Of a stretch of DNA of 64,000 nucleotides, positions 7,622 to 17,697 are shown piece after piece. Numbering within the stretch: position 1 is the first letter of the stretch; every line of letters starts with the position of its first letter. Location: the NCBI RefSeq assembly GCF_000315485.1, contig NZ_JH992941.1, forward strand, positions 434,001 to 498,000. The letters are read 5' to 3'. This DNA comes from Bacteroides oleiciplenus YIT 12058 (GTDB taxonomy: Bacteria; Bacteroidota; Bacteroidia; Bacteroidales; Bacteroidaceae). The notes beneath the pieces are model-generated. The model saw only the letters and a list, made by a program, of their open reading frames with translations. It was not told the DNA's origin and did no database searches. A program made the translations under genes and the position numbers.

Positions 7622-10450
7622 ATGGACATCCTAAAGTATATATTTATCACCTTTGTGTCCCTCTTCACTTGCACCACGATAACTGCCAATCAAAAACCAT
7701 ATGTTACCAATCTGTCACGTGACAAATATCACGGAGCCAATAAAAACTGGTCTATCGGACAGGATGAAAAAGGTATCATGTACTTTGGCAACGCTATCGG
7801 TCTGCTGGAATCTGACGGTATGGAATGGAGACTCTTCCAAACGCCGGATGCAAACATTGTACGTGCCATAGCCGTAGTCGATCATCAGACTATCTACAGC
7901 GGTGGCTCCGAAGACCTGGGACGCTGGGACCGTGACCAGTCGGGACAACTAAAATACACCTCTCTGAAAGGACTGCTTAAAGGAAACAACCCACTGGACA
8001 ATCAAAGCTTCTGGCGTATCTGGATAGTGGGAGATAAAGTCTACTTCCAGTCTTTCAGCCATGTTTATATGTACGACCATCAAACACTTACCCTCGTAGA
8101 TGGCCCTACCGACCTACTGTTATTACTGAAGGTACGCGATGAATACTGGGTACAAGAAATGTACGGCGCACTCTACCAACTGGACCACCTGGCACTCAAC
8201 AAGATACCCGGAAGCGAATTCCTGAACGGTACCGTTACCCGCGTTATTCTGCCCTATGGCACAGACCGCTACCTGATAGGAACCTCCACCGGAGAAATCT
8301 ACATCTACGATAAAGAAAAATTCATTCCCTGGAACCCATCCCTCTCGCGACGGTTACAAGGGCAAGAGTTGAATTGTGGCATCTACTCTTCCAAACGAAA
8401 CACTTATTACCTGGGCACACAACTTAGTGGCGTATATGAAGTAGACACCCAAGGGAATATCCTGAACCACTTTTCTGCCGCCAATTCATTACAGAACAAC
8501 ACCATCCTGTCCTTGTACGAAGACAACCAGAATAACGTCTGGGCAGCCATGGACCGAGGACTCGCCTACATCCGCTATACCGACGGACTAAGCTATTACC
8601 GTTCCACCGACGGCGGGTTCGGCGCTGTCTACGATGCCACCATCTGGCACGGCAATCTGCTTGTCGGTACCAATCAAGGCATCTATTATACGGCCCAGAA
8701 GAAAATCGACGATCTGGATATGTTCTCTTCTCTCAAGTTAATAGAAGGTACCCAGGGACAAGTATGGTCTTTCCAGCAAATAGGTGGAAAATTATTCTGC
8801 GGCCACACAAACGGCCTGCTCGAAATCCTCCCCGACCTGCGCATCCGCCAGTCCTACCACATCAATACTGGAGTCTTCCGTACCCTGGAAGCAACCATCA
8901 ACGGAAAACAAATACAAATCATCATCACCTATAAGGATCTCCTCATACTGAACCAGTCCACCGGAGAACTGAGTTCCATGGGACAAATATCCGACCCTAT
9001 ATCCAATGCCGAAGTAGACCATTTAGGAAATATTTGGTTGGAGACTACCAGCCGGGGTGTTTATAAATGTCGCCTGAATGATGAACTGAATGCTTTTCGT
9101 TATTATACGTATTATGGTAAAAAGGAAGATAATTCGCTACCCGAACATCTGCGACTCTTCAAATCGGGCGGACGCATCCTGTTCCTAGGTGATGACCAGT
9201 TCTATATATATAATGAAGGGAACGATGACTTACAGATAGAACAGCACCTGAACCAATGCTTTAAAGATATACACAATCTTAAACGCATTATCCCCTTTAA
9301 CAGTGAAGAGAGCTGGGCCACTACAGGTTCTTCCGTCTACCTCTTTTTCTATGACGGTTACATTGCCCGTATCAAGGAAGCATATAAAATAGAAGCTGAT
9401 AATCTTTCCCTGGTCACCGCCTATGAAAATGCTGCTGTACTTAACGACTCTTTGTCATTGATCTGTCTGGATGCAGGTTTCATCCTTCACAATGTTTACC
9501 GTAGTAAACGTCAGACGGTGGAGCTATCGACCCCCAACCTGGAGTTCGTTCACACGGGGACAGGGGCTTACACAGGTTATGTAGATCTTAACCAGCCCAT
9601 CCATGTTCCCTACAAGGACAACACAGTCACCGTAGGCTTCTCTGTCAATGCCGCCTTTGCCGGAAATCTCTTTGTACAATACCAGCTGGAAGAAGTAGAT
9701 AGCACCTGGAGTGCCTCCGAGCGACGGAACAGCATATCCTATGCTCGTCTGCCTAAAGGAACATATACGCTACGGCTTCGCACCACAGACGGATTGAACA
9801 ACTATTCACCGGATACCCTTCTGACATTTGAGGTTCTCCCTCCCTGGTATAATACCATCTGGTGGTACCTCACCTGCTGCGGGCTCATTATCATCGCCTT
9901 ATTTGTTACTTTCTATCTGATGAAACGGCGTTTACAGACAAAACACCTACGCCGCATGAAAGCTCAGGAAGCAGCACATCTGCGTTCACTGAACGAACAA
10001 CTGCAAAATGAGATTGAGGAAAAGGATGCTGAACTTTTCACCCAAACCTCCTTTATCATCCACAAAAACGAACTGATTCTGAAACTGAAAGAGATTGTTG
10101 ACGAAATATGCGCCCGGAATACGCAAAAGGGATTGATGCCTTTCTATCAAAAGATAAATACTCTGCTCGCTAACAATCTCGACACAGAGGATGACTGGAA
10201 AATGTTCCTCATCAAATTCGAGCAGAAGCATCGCAATTTCTTCAGACGTCTGAAAGAAATGCACCCGCAGCTCACCAATAATGACCTGCGCCTTTGTGCT
10301 TGTCTTAAACTGAACATGGAAACAAAAGATATTGCCGCCCTAATGAACCTTTCAGTGCGGGCTGTAGAGAATAACCGATACCGATTACGGAAAAAGTTCA
10401 ATCTTCAACCTACTCAAAATCTGAATGAGTACTTCTTAAGCATAGACTAA
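7622..10450 (+). CDS. membrane-bound PUL regulator: propeller, Y_Y_Y domain, LuxR-type HTH
   Basis: 942-residue one-component sensor-regulator. Order of domains: signal peptide (1-23); periplasmic two-component-regulator-type propeller repeats (about 30-640); Y_Y_Y domain (about 645-745, with YQLEEVDSTWS and LPKGTYTLRLR); one membrane segment (about 750-770, LIIIALFVTFYLM); a charged coiled coil (about 775-815); and a C-terminal helix-turn-helix (about 885-935, containing TKDIAALMNLSVRAVENNR). No histidine kinase or receiver domain is present, so it is not a hybrid two-component system; it is closer in plan to SusR. It sits between the two PUL copies and is the only regulator seen, so it probably senses the glucan oligomers and controls both. 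It has its own promoter and terminator. Confidence 0.88.
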   Translation: MDILKYIFITFVSLFTCTTITANQKPYVTNLSRDKYHGANKNWSIGQDEKGIMYFGNAIGLLESDGMEWRLFQTPDANIVRAIAVVDHQTIYSGGSEDLGRWDRDQSGQLKYTSLKGLLKGNNPLDNQSFWRIWIVGDKVYFQSFSHVYMYDHQTLTLVDGPTDLLLLLKVRDEYWVQEMYGALYQLDHLALNKIPGSEFLNGTVTRVILPYGTDRYLIGTSTGEIYIYDKEKFIPWNPSLSRRLQGQELNCGIYSSKRNTYYLGTQLSGVYEVDTQGNILNHFSAANSLQNNTILSLYEDNQNNVWAAMDRGLAYIRYTDGLSYYRSTDGGFGAVYDATIWHGNLLVGTNQGIYYTAQKKIDDLDMFSSLKLIEGTQGQVWSFQQIGGKLFCGHTNGLLEILPDLRIRQSYHINTGVFRTLEATINGKQIQIIITYKDLLILNQSTGELSSMGQISDPISNAEVDHLGNIWLETTSRGVYKCRLNDELNAFRYYTYYGKKEDNSLPEHLRLFKSGGRILFLGDDQFYIYNEGNDDLQIEQHLNQCFKDIHNLKRIIPFNSEESWATTGSSVYLFFYDGYIARIKEAYKIEADNLSLVTAYENAAVLNDSLSLICLDAGFILHNVYRSKRQTVELSTPNLEFVHTGTGAYTGYVDLNQPIHVPYKDNTVTVGFSVNAAFAGNLFVQYQLEEVDSTWSASERRNSISYARLPKGTYTLRLRTTDGLNNYSPDTLLTFEVLPPWYNTIWWYLTCCGLIIIALFVTFYLMKRRLQTKHLRRMKAQEAAHLRSLNEQLQNEIEEKDAELFTQTSFIIHKNELILKLKEIVDEICARNTQKGLMPFYQKINTLLANNLDTEDDWKMFLIKFEQKHRNFFRRLKEMHPQLTNNDLRLCACLKLNMETKDIAALMNLSVRAVENNRYRLRKKFNLQPTQNLNEYFLSID

Positions 10451-10459
10451 CAAAAAACG

Positions 10460-10495
10460 ATAAGCCACTCAAAACGAGTGGCTTATTTTGTTTTG
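10460..10495 (+). terminator. terminator of the PUL regulator
   Basis: Perfect 11-bp stem, arms 10460-10470 and 10476-10486 (GCCACTC/GAGTGGC core), followed by TTTGTTTT. It lies 10 bp after the regulator stop codon. Confidence 0.85.
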
Positions 10496-10560
10496 AGTAG
10501 TAAAAGCGTAGTCCTTCATTTGTTAAAAAACAGGGATGTGTATTGGTGGTGAACCTCTTT

Positions 10561-10593
10561 TTTGTGCCCGGCTCATTTCCATTCATACTTTTG
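10561..10593 (+). promoter_or_regulatory. promoter of PUL copy 2
   Basis: TTTG (10561-10564), 21-bp spacer, TACTTTTG (10586-10593). This fits the Bacteroides -33/-7 consensus. Transcription would start near 10600 and leave a leader of about 70 nt before susC-2. Confidence 0.65.
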
Positions 10594-10599
10594 CCCACA

Positions 10600-10639
10600 G
10601 ATTTAATTCTCGCAGAATTCAGATGCGAGGGATTAAATC
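10600..10639 (+). promoter_or_regulatory. 5' leader hairpin of susC-2
   Basis: Arms GATTTAATT-CTCGCA (10600-10614) and TGCGAG-G-GATTAAATC (10624-10639) form a stem of about 15 bp in the predicted susC-2 leader, 32 bp before the start codon. It could influence translation or transcript stability. Confidence 0.5.
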
Positions 10640-10671
10640 AGAACTGAGTTATCCACTAAAAATTTAATGCA

Positions 10672-13600
10672 ATGAAGAAAAAAACACTTCTTCCCTTGGA
10701 GAAAGCCTCATGGCTTAAAAGTTTATTTCTATTAGTGTGCCTCCTACTTTCCGGCAACACTGTATTCGCTCAAGAAAAGATTGTAACCGGTGTAATCACC
10801 GATTCATTTAATGAGCCGTTGATCGGAGTATCTGTCGTAGTGCAAGGCACCAGTAACGGCGTAGTGACCGATATGGATGGGAAGTATTCCATCAAAGCTA
10901 CCCCAGGTTCTACCCTCCAATTCTCATACGTAGGCATGGAAAAACAAAGTATCAAAGTAGGTAGTCAGAATGTCATCAACGTCCAGTTGAAAGATGATTC
11001 ACAAATGCTTGCCGAAACAGTAGTTATCGGTTACGGTAGTGCCAAAAAGCGTGACCTGACCGGTTCTATCACCAACATTAAAGGTGATGAGATTGCCAAC
11101 AAACCGGTTGCCAATCCGCTGTCCGCCCTGCAAGGGAAAGTAGCTGGTGTACAAGTCATCAACTCCGGTAAGGCTGGTGAAGACCCCGAAATCCGTGTAC
11201 GCGGAACGAACTCCATCAATGGTTACAAGCCTTTGTACGTAGTAGATGGTTTGTTCAATGACAACATCAACTTCCTGAACCCGCAAGACATCGAGTCTAT
11301 GGAAATCCTGAAAGACCCGTCTTCACTCGCCATCTTCGGTGTACGTGGTGCAAACGGTGTTATCATCATCACCACCAAAAAGGCTAAAGTGGGACAGACC
11401 CGTGTAAACATCAACGGTTCGTTCGGTTTCAAGAGTGTGCCCAACCAGATTGAAATGGTGGATGCAGCCGGCTTCAAAGAACTGTATAACGAGCAGTTAA
11501 GAAACGAAGGCAGCCCCGAATTCGACTTCAAAGGCTGGAACGGAAACACCAACTGGCAGGACGAAATCTTCCAGACAGGCTTTATCACCAACAACAACGT
11601 CAGCATTACAGGTGCTTCTGATAAGCACAGCTTCTACCTCGGTGCAGGTTATGCCTACGAACAAGGTAATATCAAGAATGAGAAATACAGCAAAATCACT
11701 TTGAGCGTCAGCAATGAGTATAAACTGACTGATAATTTCAGAGTTGGCTTCCAGTTCAATGGCGCACGTATATTGCCCGCTGATTCCAAGACTGTAACCA
11801 CTGCTGTTCGTGCCACTCCGGTAGCTACGGTATTCAACGACCAGTATGGTCTCTACACTACCCTGCCCGAATTCCAAAAGGCGCAGATGAACAATCCGAT
11901 GGTAGATGTTGACCTGAAAGCTAATACGACACGCGCAGAGAACTATCGTGGTTCGGGTAATGTATATGCTGAATGGGACTTCCTGAAACATTTCCAGTTC
12001 AAGGCTATGTTCTCTATGGATTACGCATCGAATAACAGCCGCAAGTACACTCCTATCATTCAGGTATATGATGCCAGTGCAGAAGGAAGCATAGTTACGC
12101 TGGGCGATGGTAAAACCGGTGTCAGTCAGGCAAAACAGACAGAAATGAAGACGCAAAGCGATTATCTGTTGACTTACAGCAACACATGGGGTGAACATAG
12201 TCTGACGGCTACCGCAGGTTTCACTACTTATTTCAATAAACTGGAACAACTGGGAGCTGCCCGCGCACAAGGTGTAGGTCTGGTGATTCCTGATAATTCT
12301 GATAAATGGTATGTTAGCATTGGTGATGCAGGTACTGCTACCAACGAGAGCACACAATGGGAACGCGCCACCGTATCTATGTTGGGACGTATCCTCTACA
12401 ACTACAAAGGCAGATACTTGTTCAATGGTTCGTTCCGTCGTGACGGTTCTTCAGCTTTCTCTTACACAGGCAACCAATGGCAAAACTTCTACTCTGTAGG
12501 TGCCGGTTGGTTGATGAGCGAAGAAGCTTTCATGAAAGATATCACCTGGCTGGATATGTTGAAACTGAAAGGTTCATGGGGTACACTGGGTAACCAGAAT
12601 CTGGACAAAGCTTATCCCGCAGAACCTCTGCTGAGCAATGCGTACTCTGCTGTATTCGGAACTCCGTCTGCCGTTTATCCCGGTTATCAGCTTTCTTACC
12701 TGCCCAATGCCTCTCTGAGATGGGAAAAGGTAGAAGCATGGGAAGTAGGTGCAGAAGCCAACTTCTTCCGCAACCGCTTACATCTGGAAGGTGTATACTA
12801 CAAGAAAACGACGAAAGACCTGCTCGCTGAAGTACCGGGTATCTCCGGAACCGTGCCGGGTATTGGTAATCTAGGCTCTATCGAGAATAAGGGTATCGAG
12901 CTTGCCATCAACTGGCGCGACCAGATCGGTGACTGGAACTACAGCATAGGCGGCAACCTGACCACTATTAAAAATAAGGTATTGAGCCTTGTACAAGAAG
13001 GTTACTCCATCATCTCGGGCGACAAGAGCCAGAGCTACACCATGGCCGGCTACCCGATCGGTTACTTTTATGGTTACAAGGTGGAAGGTGTTTACCAGAG
13101 CCAGGCCGATATAGACAACTCCCCGAAGAATACACTGGCAACCGTTACTCCGGGCGACCTGAAATTCGTAGACGTGGATGGCAATGGCGAAATCACTCCT
13201 GCCGACCGTACCATGATTGGTAATCCGACTCCGGACGTAACTTACGGCATCAACCTCAACGTAGGTTACAAAAACTGGGAACTGGGCATCGACATGATGG
13301 GACAGGCCGGTAATGAAATCTATCGTACGTGGGACAACTACAACTGGAGCCAGTTCAACTTCATGAAACAACGTCTGGACCGTTGGCACGGCGAAGGCAC
13401 CAGCAACAGCCAACCGTTGCTCAACATGAAGCATACCATCAACAATCTGAATTCTGAATATTACATCGAGGACGGCAGTTTCTTCCGCATCCGTAACGTA
13501 CAGTTGGCTTACAACTTTGACAAGACGTTGCTCTCCAAAATCGGAGTACAGGCACTCAAACTGTATGCTAACGTTCAGAACCTGAAGACCTGGAAGCATA

Positions 13601-13710
13601 ATACCGGTTATACTCCTGAATTAGGTGGTACGGCTATTGCATTCGGTGTAGACGATGGCAGCTATCCGATGCCGGTGATCTATACATTCGGTTTCAACCT
13701 TACTTTCTAA
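10672..13710 (+). CDS. SusC-like TonB-dependent receptor, copy 2 (complete)
   Basis: 1012-residue outer-membrane transporter. Signal peptide (1-34, ending VFAQ), carboxypeptidase-D-like domain (about 38-110, with GVVTDMDGKYSI), TonB box/plug region (from about 115, with ETVVIGYGSAKKRDLTGS), plug (to about 240, ILKDPSSLAIFGVRGANGVI), then the 22-strand barrel ending in aromatic FNLTF. Expected role: TonB-driven import of beta-glucan oligosaccharides captured with SusD-2. From residue 314 on it matches copy 1 along the entire length without net indels. The start is supported by the signal peptide and the promoter/leader upstream. First gene of the copy 2 operon. Confidence 0.96.
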   Translation: MKKKTLLPLEKASWLKSLFLLVCLLLSGNTVFAQEKIVTGVITDSFNEPLIGVSVVVQGTSNGVVTDMDGKYSIKATPGSTLQFSYVGMEKQSIKVGSQNVINVQLKDDSQMLAETVVIGYGSAKKRDLTGSITNIKGDEIANKPVANPLSALQGKVAGVQVINSGKAGEDPEIRVRGTNSINGYKPLYVVDGLFNDNINFLNPQDIESMEILKDPSSLAIFGVRGANGVIIITTKKAKVGQTRVNINGSFGFKSVPNQIEMVDAAGFKELYNEQLRNEGSPEFDFKGWNGNTNWQDEIFQTGFITNNNVSITGASDKHSFYLGAGYAYEQGNIKNEKYSKITLSVSNEYKLTDNFRVGFQFNGARILPADSKTVTTAVRATPVATVFNDQYGLYTTLPEFQKAQMNNPMVDVDLKANTTRAENYRGSGNVYAEWDFLKHFQFKAMFSMDYASNNSRKYTPIIQVYDASAEGSIVTLGDGKTGVSQAKQTEMKTQSDYLLTYSNTWGEHSLTATAGFTTYFNKLEQLGAARAQGVGLVIPDNSDKWYVSIGDAGTATNESTQWERATVSMLGRILYNYKGRYLFNGSFRRDGSSAFSYTGNQWQNFYSVGAGWLMSEEAFMKDITWLDMLKLKGSWGTLGNQNLDKAYPAEPLLSNAYSAVFGTPSAVYPGYQLSYLPNASLRWEKVEAWEVGAEANFFRNRLHLEGVYYKKTTKDLLAEVPGISGTVPGIGNLGSIENKGIELAINWRDQIGDWNYSIGGNLTTIKNKVLSLVQEGYSIISGDKSQSYTMAGYPIGYFYGYKVEGVYQSQADIDNSPKNTLATVTPGDLKFVDVDGNGEITPADRTMIGNPTPDVTYGINLNVGYKNWELGIDMMGQAGNEIYRTWDNYNWSQFNFMKQRLDRWHGEGTSNSQPLLNMKHTINNLNSEYYIEDGSFFRIRNVQLAYNFDKTLLSKIGVQALKLYANVQNLKTWKHNTGYTPELGGTAIAFGVDDGSYPMPVIYTFGFNLTF

Positions 13711-13755
13711 AATGAAAAATGAAGAATTAAACATTAATCATTAAACATTGAAAAC

Positions 13756-15273
13756 ATGAAGATACAAAAATATATCCTGTCACTGTTGATTGGCTCTGCA
13801 GCCATCTCATTCAGTTCATGTAACGACTTCCTGGACCGCGATCCACTGGGACAATTCACGGAAGACGACGCCCCCAACGCCCTTTTAGGCGGAAAGATTT
13901 ATAATGTGTACTACCTGATGCGTAGCTATAACATCACTGCCGGCATTCCTTCCTTCATGATAGAAATGGCACGCAGCGAGGACTCGGAAAAAGGTAGTTC
14001 GGCAGGCGATGGCGCCGATGTGGCAGCTATGTACGATGATTTCGAGTATACTCCTTCCAACGGAACAATGGGTGCCTACTGGACTCAGAACTATAAGATC
14101 ATCTTCCAATGCAACGAAGTGCTGGATGATATTGAAAAAGAAGGGAAGACCGATACCGAGACGATGCGCAATAAAGGGGAAGCCCTTTTCTTCCGCGCCT
14201 ACTGCTACTTCAATCTGGTACGTGCCTGGGGTGAAGTTCCTCTGATTACTTTCAAAGTAGTGGACTCTGCTGAAGCGAATGTAGCTAAGAGCAGCATCGA
14301 TAAGATCTACTCACTGATTGATAGTGACCTGACTGAAGCTGAAAAACTCCTGCCACTGCAATGGGATTCCAACTATACTGGCCGCGCCACATGGGGTGCC
14401 GTGCGTTCTCTGCATGCACGTGCTTACATGCAGCGTAACGATTGGGACAATATGTATAAACTTTCTACAGAAGTTATCGGTAAGGGACTTTATAACCTCG
14501 ATACTCCGGTAGATAAGATTTTTACAGTGGAAGGTGAGAACTGCGGTTCCAGTATCTTTGAACTGCAATGCGAATCTACCGATGCACTGAAAAACAGCCT
14601 TACCATTGGTAGCCAGTTCTGCGAGGTTCAGGGCGTACGTGGCTCCGGTGACTGGAACTTAGGTTGGGGATGGCACATGGCTACCACCGAACTGGGCAAA
14701 GCTTTTGAACCGGGCGACCCGCGCAAGGATGCTACCTTGCTCTACTTCCGCCGCAGTATTGATGAACCCATCACGGAAGCCAATACCAACAAGCCTTACG
14801 GTGAGTCACCTGTTTCTACGGGTATGGGTGGTTATTTCAACAAGAAGGCATACACCGAACCGTCATTACGTTTGAAATATACCAAAGGTGGTTTCTGGGT
14901 AAATATCCGCCTTATCCGCTACACAGATGTATTGTTGATGGCTGCCGAAGCTGCCAATGAAAAGAATCTGCCGGGTGAAGCCAAGACATATCTGGAAATG
15001 GTGCGCGCACATGCCCGCGGTCTGGATACAGACATTCTGCCTGAGGTGACTACGAATGATAAAGTTGAACTGCGCAAAGCCATCATGCACGAACGCCGCG
15101 TAGAGTTGGCGCTCGAACCGGGACGTTTCTATGACCTCGTGCGTTGGGGTACTGCTAAAGAAGTACTTGCAGCAGCCGGCAAAACCTATCAGGATAAGAA
15201 TGCTTATCTGCCTATTCCGCAAACGGAAATAGATAAGTCGAAGGGCGTACTGGTACAGAATCCAAACTATTAA
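13756..15273 (+). CDS. SusD-like surface glycan-binding lipoprotein, copy 2
   Basis: 505-residue partner of SusC-2. Lipoprotein signal ends in SFSSC, followed by NDFLDRDPLGQFTEDD, identical to copy 1 in this part. TPR-like helical core and the C-terminal HERRVELALEPGRFYDLVRWG segment are present. It begins 45 bp after susC-2, with an A/T-rich spacer that lacks the hairpins seen in copy 1. A strong hairpin follows it at 15275. Confidence 0.95.
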   Translation: MKIQKYILSLLIGSAAISFSSCNDFLDRDPLGQFTEDDAPNALLGGKIYNVYYLMRSYNITAGIPSFMIEMARSEDSEKGSSAGDGADVAAMYDDFEYTPSNGTMGAYWTQNYKIIFQCNEVLDDIEKEGKTDTETMRNKGEALFFRAYCYFNLVRAWGEVPLITFKVVDSAEANVAKSSIDKIYSLIDSDLTEAEKLLPLQWDSNYTGRATWGAVRSLHARAYMQRNDWDNMYKLSTEVIGKGLYNLDTPVDKIFTVEGENCGSSIFELQCESTDALKNSLTIGSQFCEVQGVRGSGDWNLGWGWHMATTELGKAFEPGDPRKDATLLYFRRSIDEPITEANTNKPYGESPVSTGMGGYFNKKAYTEPSLRLKYTKGGFWVNIRLIRYTDVLLMAAEAANEKNLPGEAKTYLEMVRAHARGLDTDILPEVTTNDKVELRKAIMHERRVELALEPGRFYDLVRWGTAKEVLAAAGKTYQDKNAYLPIPQTEIDKSKGVLVQNPNY

Positions 15274-15274
15274 T

Positions 15275-15332
15275 AAAATGGGGAGTCGAGCATTCAAAGT
15301 TTTGGTTCTTGATGCTCAACTCCCCATTTTTT
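15275..15332 (+). terminator. strong hairpin with T tract between susD-2 and GH3-2
   Basis: Arms 15275-15293 and 15312-15330 pair over about 19 bp with one mismatch (core ATGGGGAGT/ACTCCCCAT) and are followed by TTTTTT. By structure it is an intrinsic terminator inside the operon, so it likely acts as a partial terminator that lowers enzyme-gene expression relative to susCD. Copy 1 has no equivalent (18-bp spacer). Confidence 0.75.
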
Positions 15333-15368
15333 AATTTTCAATTTTCAATTCTCAATTTATATAAGTGT

Positions 15369-17690
15369 ATGAAGAAAGTTTTCAGAAGGACAAGTGTTCT
15401 GTTGGCAGCAGCGTTTCTTAGCACTGCTGCCGTACAGGCACAAAAATCTCCGCAGGATATGGATCGCTTCATTGATGCCTTGATGAAGAAGATGACTGTG
15501 GAAGAGAAAATAGGACAGTTGAACCTGCCTGTTTCCGGCGAGATTGTAACCGGTCAAGCTAAGAACAGTGATGTAGCCAAGAAGGTAGAACAAGGACTTG
15601 TAGGAGGACTCCTCAATCTGAAAGGAGTAGAAAAAATCCGCGACGTACAGAAACTGGCGATAGAACATTCACGCCTCAGCATCCCCTTACTATTCGGTAT
15701 GGACGTGATACATGGCTACGAAACCATATTCCCCATTCCCTTGGGACTATCTTGTACCTGGGACATGCCAGCCATCGAAAAATCTGCCCGCATTGCAGCC
15801 ACCGAAGCCTCGGCCGATGGTATTATGTGGACATTCAGTCCGATGGTAGACATCAGTCGCGACCCACGCTGGGGACGGGTTAGTGAAGGAAACGGTGAAG
15901 ATCCATTCTTAGGTGGCGCCATCGCACGTGCAATGGTATTAGGCTTTCAGGGTACGGATGTAAATGAGCAACTGAAACGAAATGACGAAATTATGGCATG
16001 CGTCAAGCACTTTGCCTTGTACGGAGCCAGCGAGGCCGGACGCGACTACAACACAGTAGACATGAGTCACAACCGCATGTTCAACGAATATATGTACCCT
16101 TATGAAGCTGCCGTAAAAGCCGGTGTAGGTAGTGTAATGGCTTCCTTCAATGAGGTCGACGGTGTGCCCGCCACTGCCAACCGCTGGCTGATGACGGATG
16201 TATTACGTAAGCAATGGGGCTTCAACGGCTTCGTTGTAACCGACTTCACCGGCATTGCCGAAATGGTAGAGCATGGCATCGGTGACCTGCAAACCGTCAG
16301 TGCACGTGCTCTCAACGCAGGGGTAGACTTAGATATGGTGAGCGAAGGCTTCTCGGGAACCCTGAAAAAATCTCTTGAGGAAGGCAAGGTAAGCATGGAA
16401 ACTCTGGATACTGCCTGCCGCCGCATCCTCGAAGCAAAATATAAATTGGGATTATTTGATGACCCTTACAAATATTGCGACCTGAAGCGTCCTGCACGCG
16501 ACATCTTCACAAAGGAACACCGCGACGTTGCCCGCAAGATTTCTGCCGAAAGCTTTGTCCTCTTGAAGAATGAACCTGCCGGAACAGGTCAGAACCCCGT
16601 ATTGCCACTGGCAAAGAAAGGAACTGTTGCCGTTGTCGGTCCTTTAGCAAATACCCGCAGCAATATGCCGGGCACCTGGAGCGTAGCCGCCCGATTGAAA
16701 GATTATCCTTCCGTATACGAGGGCCTGCAAGAAATGATGGCTGGCAAAGTAAACATCACTTACGCCAAAGGTAGCAATCTTATCAGTGACGCAGCTTACG
16801 AAGAACGCGCCACCATGTTCGGCCGTTCGCTGAACCGCGACAACCGTACGGATAAGGAATTACTGGACGAAGCCCTGAAAATAGCTGCCAATGCCGATGT
16901 GATTGTAGCTGCACTGGGCGAATCTTCCGAGATGACCGGTGAAAGTTCAAGCCGTACGAATCTTGATCTTCCTGACGTGCAACGCACCCTGCTGGAAGCA
17001 TTACTGAAAACGGGCAAACCCGTAGTGCTGACTCTATTCACCGGTCGCCCGCTGACGTTGAACTGGGAACAGGAAAACGTACCTGCCATCCTAAATGTGT
17101 GGTTTGGTGGTAGTGAAGCGGCTTATGCGATTGGCGATGTGTTGTTCGGTGATGTTAATCCGAGCGGTAAGTTGACGATGACATTCCCGAAGAATGTAGG
17201 GCAGATACCTATCTATTATGCTCATAAGAATACAGGTCGTCCGTTGCCGGCAGGCAAATGGTTTGAGAAATTCCGTTCCAACTATCTGGATGTAGACAAT
17301 GATCCGCTGTATCCGTTCGGCTACGGTTTGTCGTACACCACATTCCAGTACAGCGACATCACTTTGAGTGCACCAATTATGGGACAAGATGGTTCTGTTA
17401 CCGCTAAAGTTACGATAACCAATACCGGAAAGCGTGACGGCGCGGAAGTGGTACAGCTTTATATCCGCGATTTGGTAGGAAGCATTACTCGTCCGGTCAA
17501 AGAACTGAAAGGCTTCGAGAAGATTTTCCTCAAAGCGGGTGAAAGCAAGACGGTATCCTTTAAAATCACTCCGGACCTGCTGCACTTCTATGATTACGAC
17601 CTCAACTACGTAGCCGAACCGGGAGATTTCGACCTGATGGTCGGCGGGAATAGCCAAGTGGTAAAAACAGCCCGTCTGATATTAAAATAA
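15369..17690 (+). CDS. GH3 beta-glucosidase, copy 2
   Basis: 773-residue predicted periplasmic GH3 enzyme. The start at 15369 gives MKKVFRRTSVLLAAAF, a normal signal peptide ending AVQAQ; an upstream in-frame ATG at 15309 would fall in the terminator hairpin and is rejected. The nucleophile is Asp292 in GFVVTDFTG, the same number as in copy 1. It differs from copy 1 mainly by a six-residue insertion near residue 405 (EPAGTGQNP region). Expected role: exo-cleavage of beta-1,2-gluco-oligosaccharides to glucose. Followed 7 bp later by the phosphatase-fold gene, so they are probably co-transcribed. Confidence 0.93.
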   Translation: MKKVFRRTSVLLAAAFLSTAAVQAQKSPQDMDRFIDALMKKMTVEEKIGQLNLPVSGEIVTGQAKNSDVAKKVEQGLVGGLLNLKGVEKIRDVQKLAIEHSRLSIPLLFGMDVIHGYETIFPIPLGLSCTWDMPAIEKSARIAATEASADGIMWTFSPMVDISRDPRWGRVSEGNGEDPFLGGAIARAMVLGFQGTDVNEQLKRNDEIMACVKHFALYGASEAGRDYNTVDMSHNRMFNEYMYPYEAAVKAGVGSVMASFNEVDGVPATANRWLMTDVLRKQWGFNGFVVTDFTGIAEMVEHGIGDLQTVSARALNAGVDLDMVSEGFSGTLKKSLEEGKVSMETLDTACRRILEAKYKLGLFDDPYKYCDLKRPARDIFTKEHRDVARKISAESFVLLKNEPAGTGQNPVLPLAKKGTVAVVGPLANTRSNMPGTWSVAARLKDYPSVYEGLQEMMAGKVNITYAKGSNLISDAAYEERATMFGRSLNRDNRTDKELLDEALKIAANADVIVAALGESSEMTGESSSRTNLDLPDVQRTLLEALLKTGKPVVLTLFTGRPLTLNWEQENVPAILNVWFGGSEAAYAIGDVLFGDVNPSGKLTMTFPKNVGQIPIYYAHKNTGRPLPAGKWFEKFRSNYLDVDNDPLYPFGYGLSYTTFQYSDITLSAPIMGQDGSVTAKVTITNTGKRDGAEVVQLYIRDLVGSITRPVKELKGFEKIFLKAGESKTVSFKITPDLLHFYDYDLNYVAEPGDFDLMVGGNSQVVKTARLILK

Positions 17691-17697
17691 GAAAGAT

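Noticed and set aside
7453..7722. 89-codon open frame overlapping the regulator start
   Set aside because: It runs through the long hairpin and promoter, then continues out of frame into the regulator gene.
7622..10450. Hybrid two-component system (HTCS)
   Set aside because: Propeller and Y_Y_Y domains fit, but histidine kinase, receiver and AraC-type domains are missing; the protein ends in a LuxR-type helix-turn-helix.
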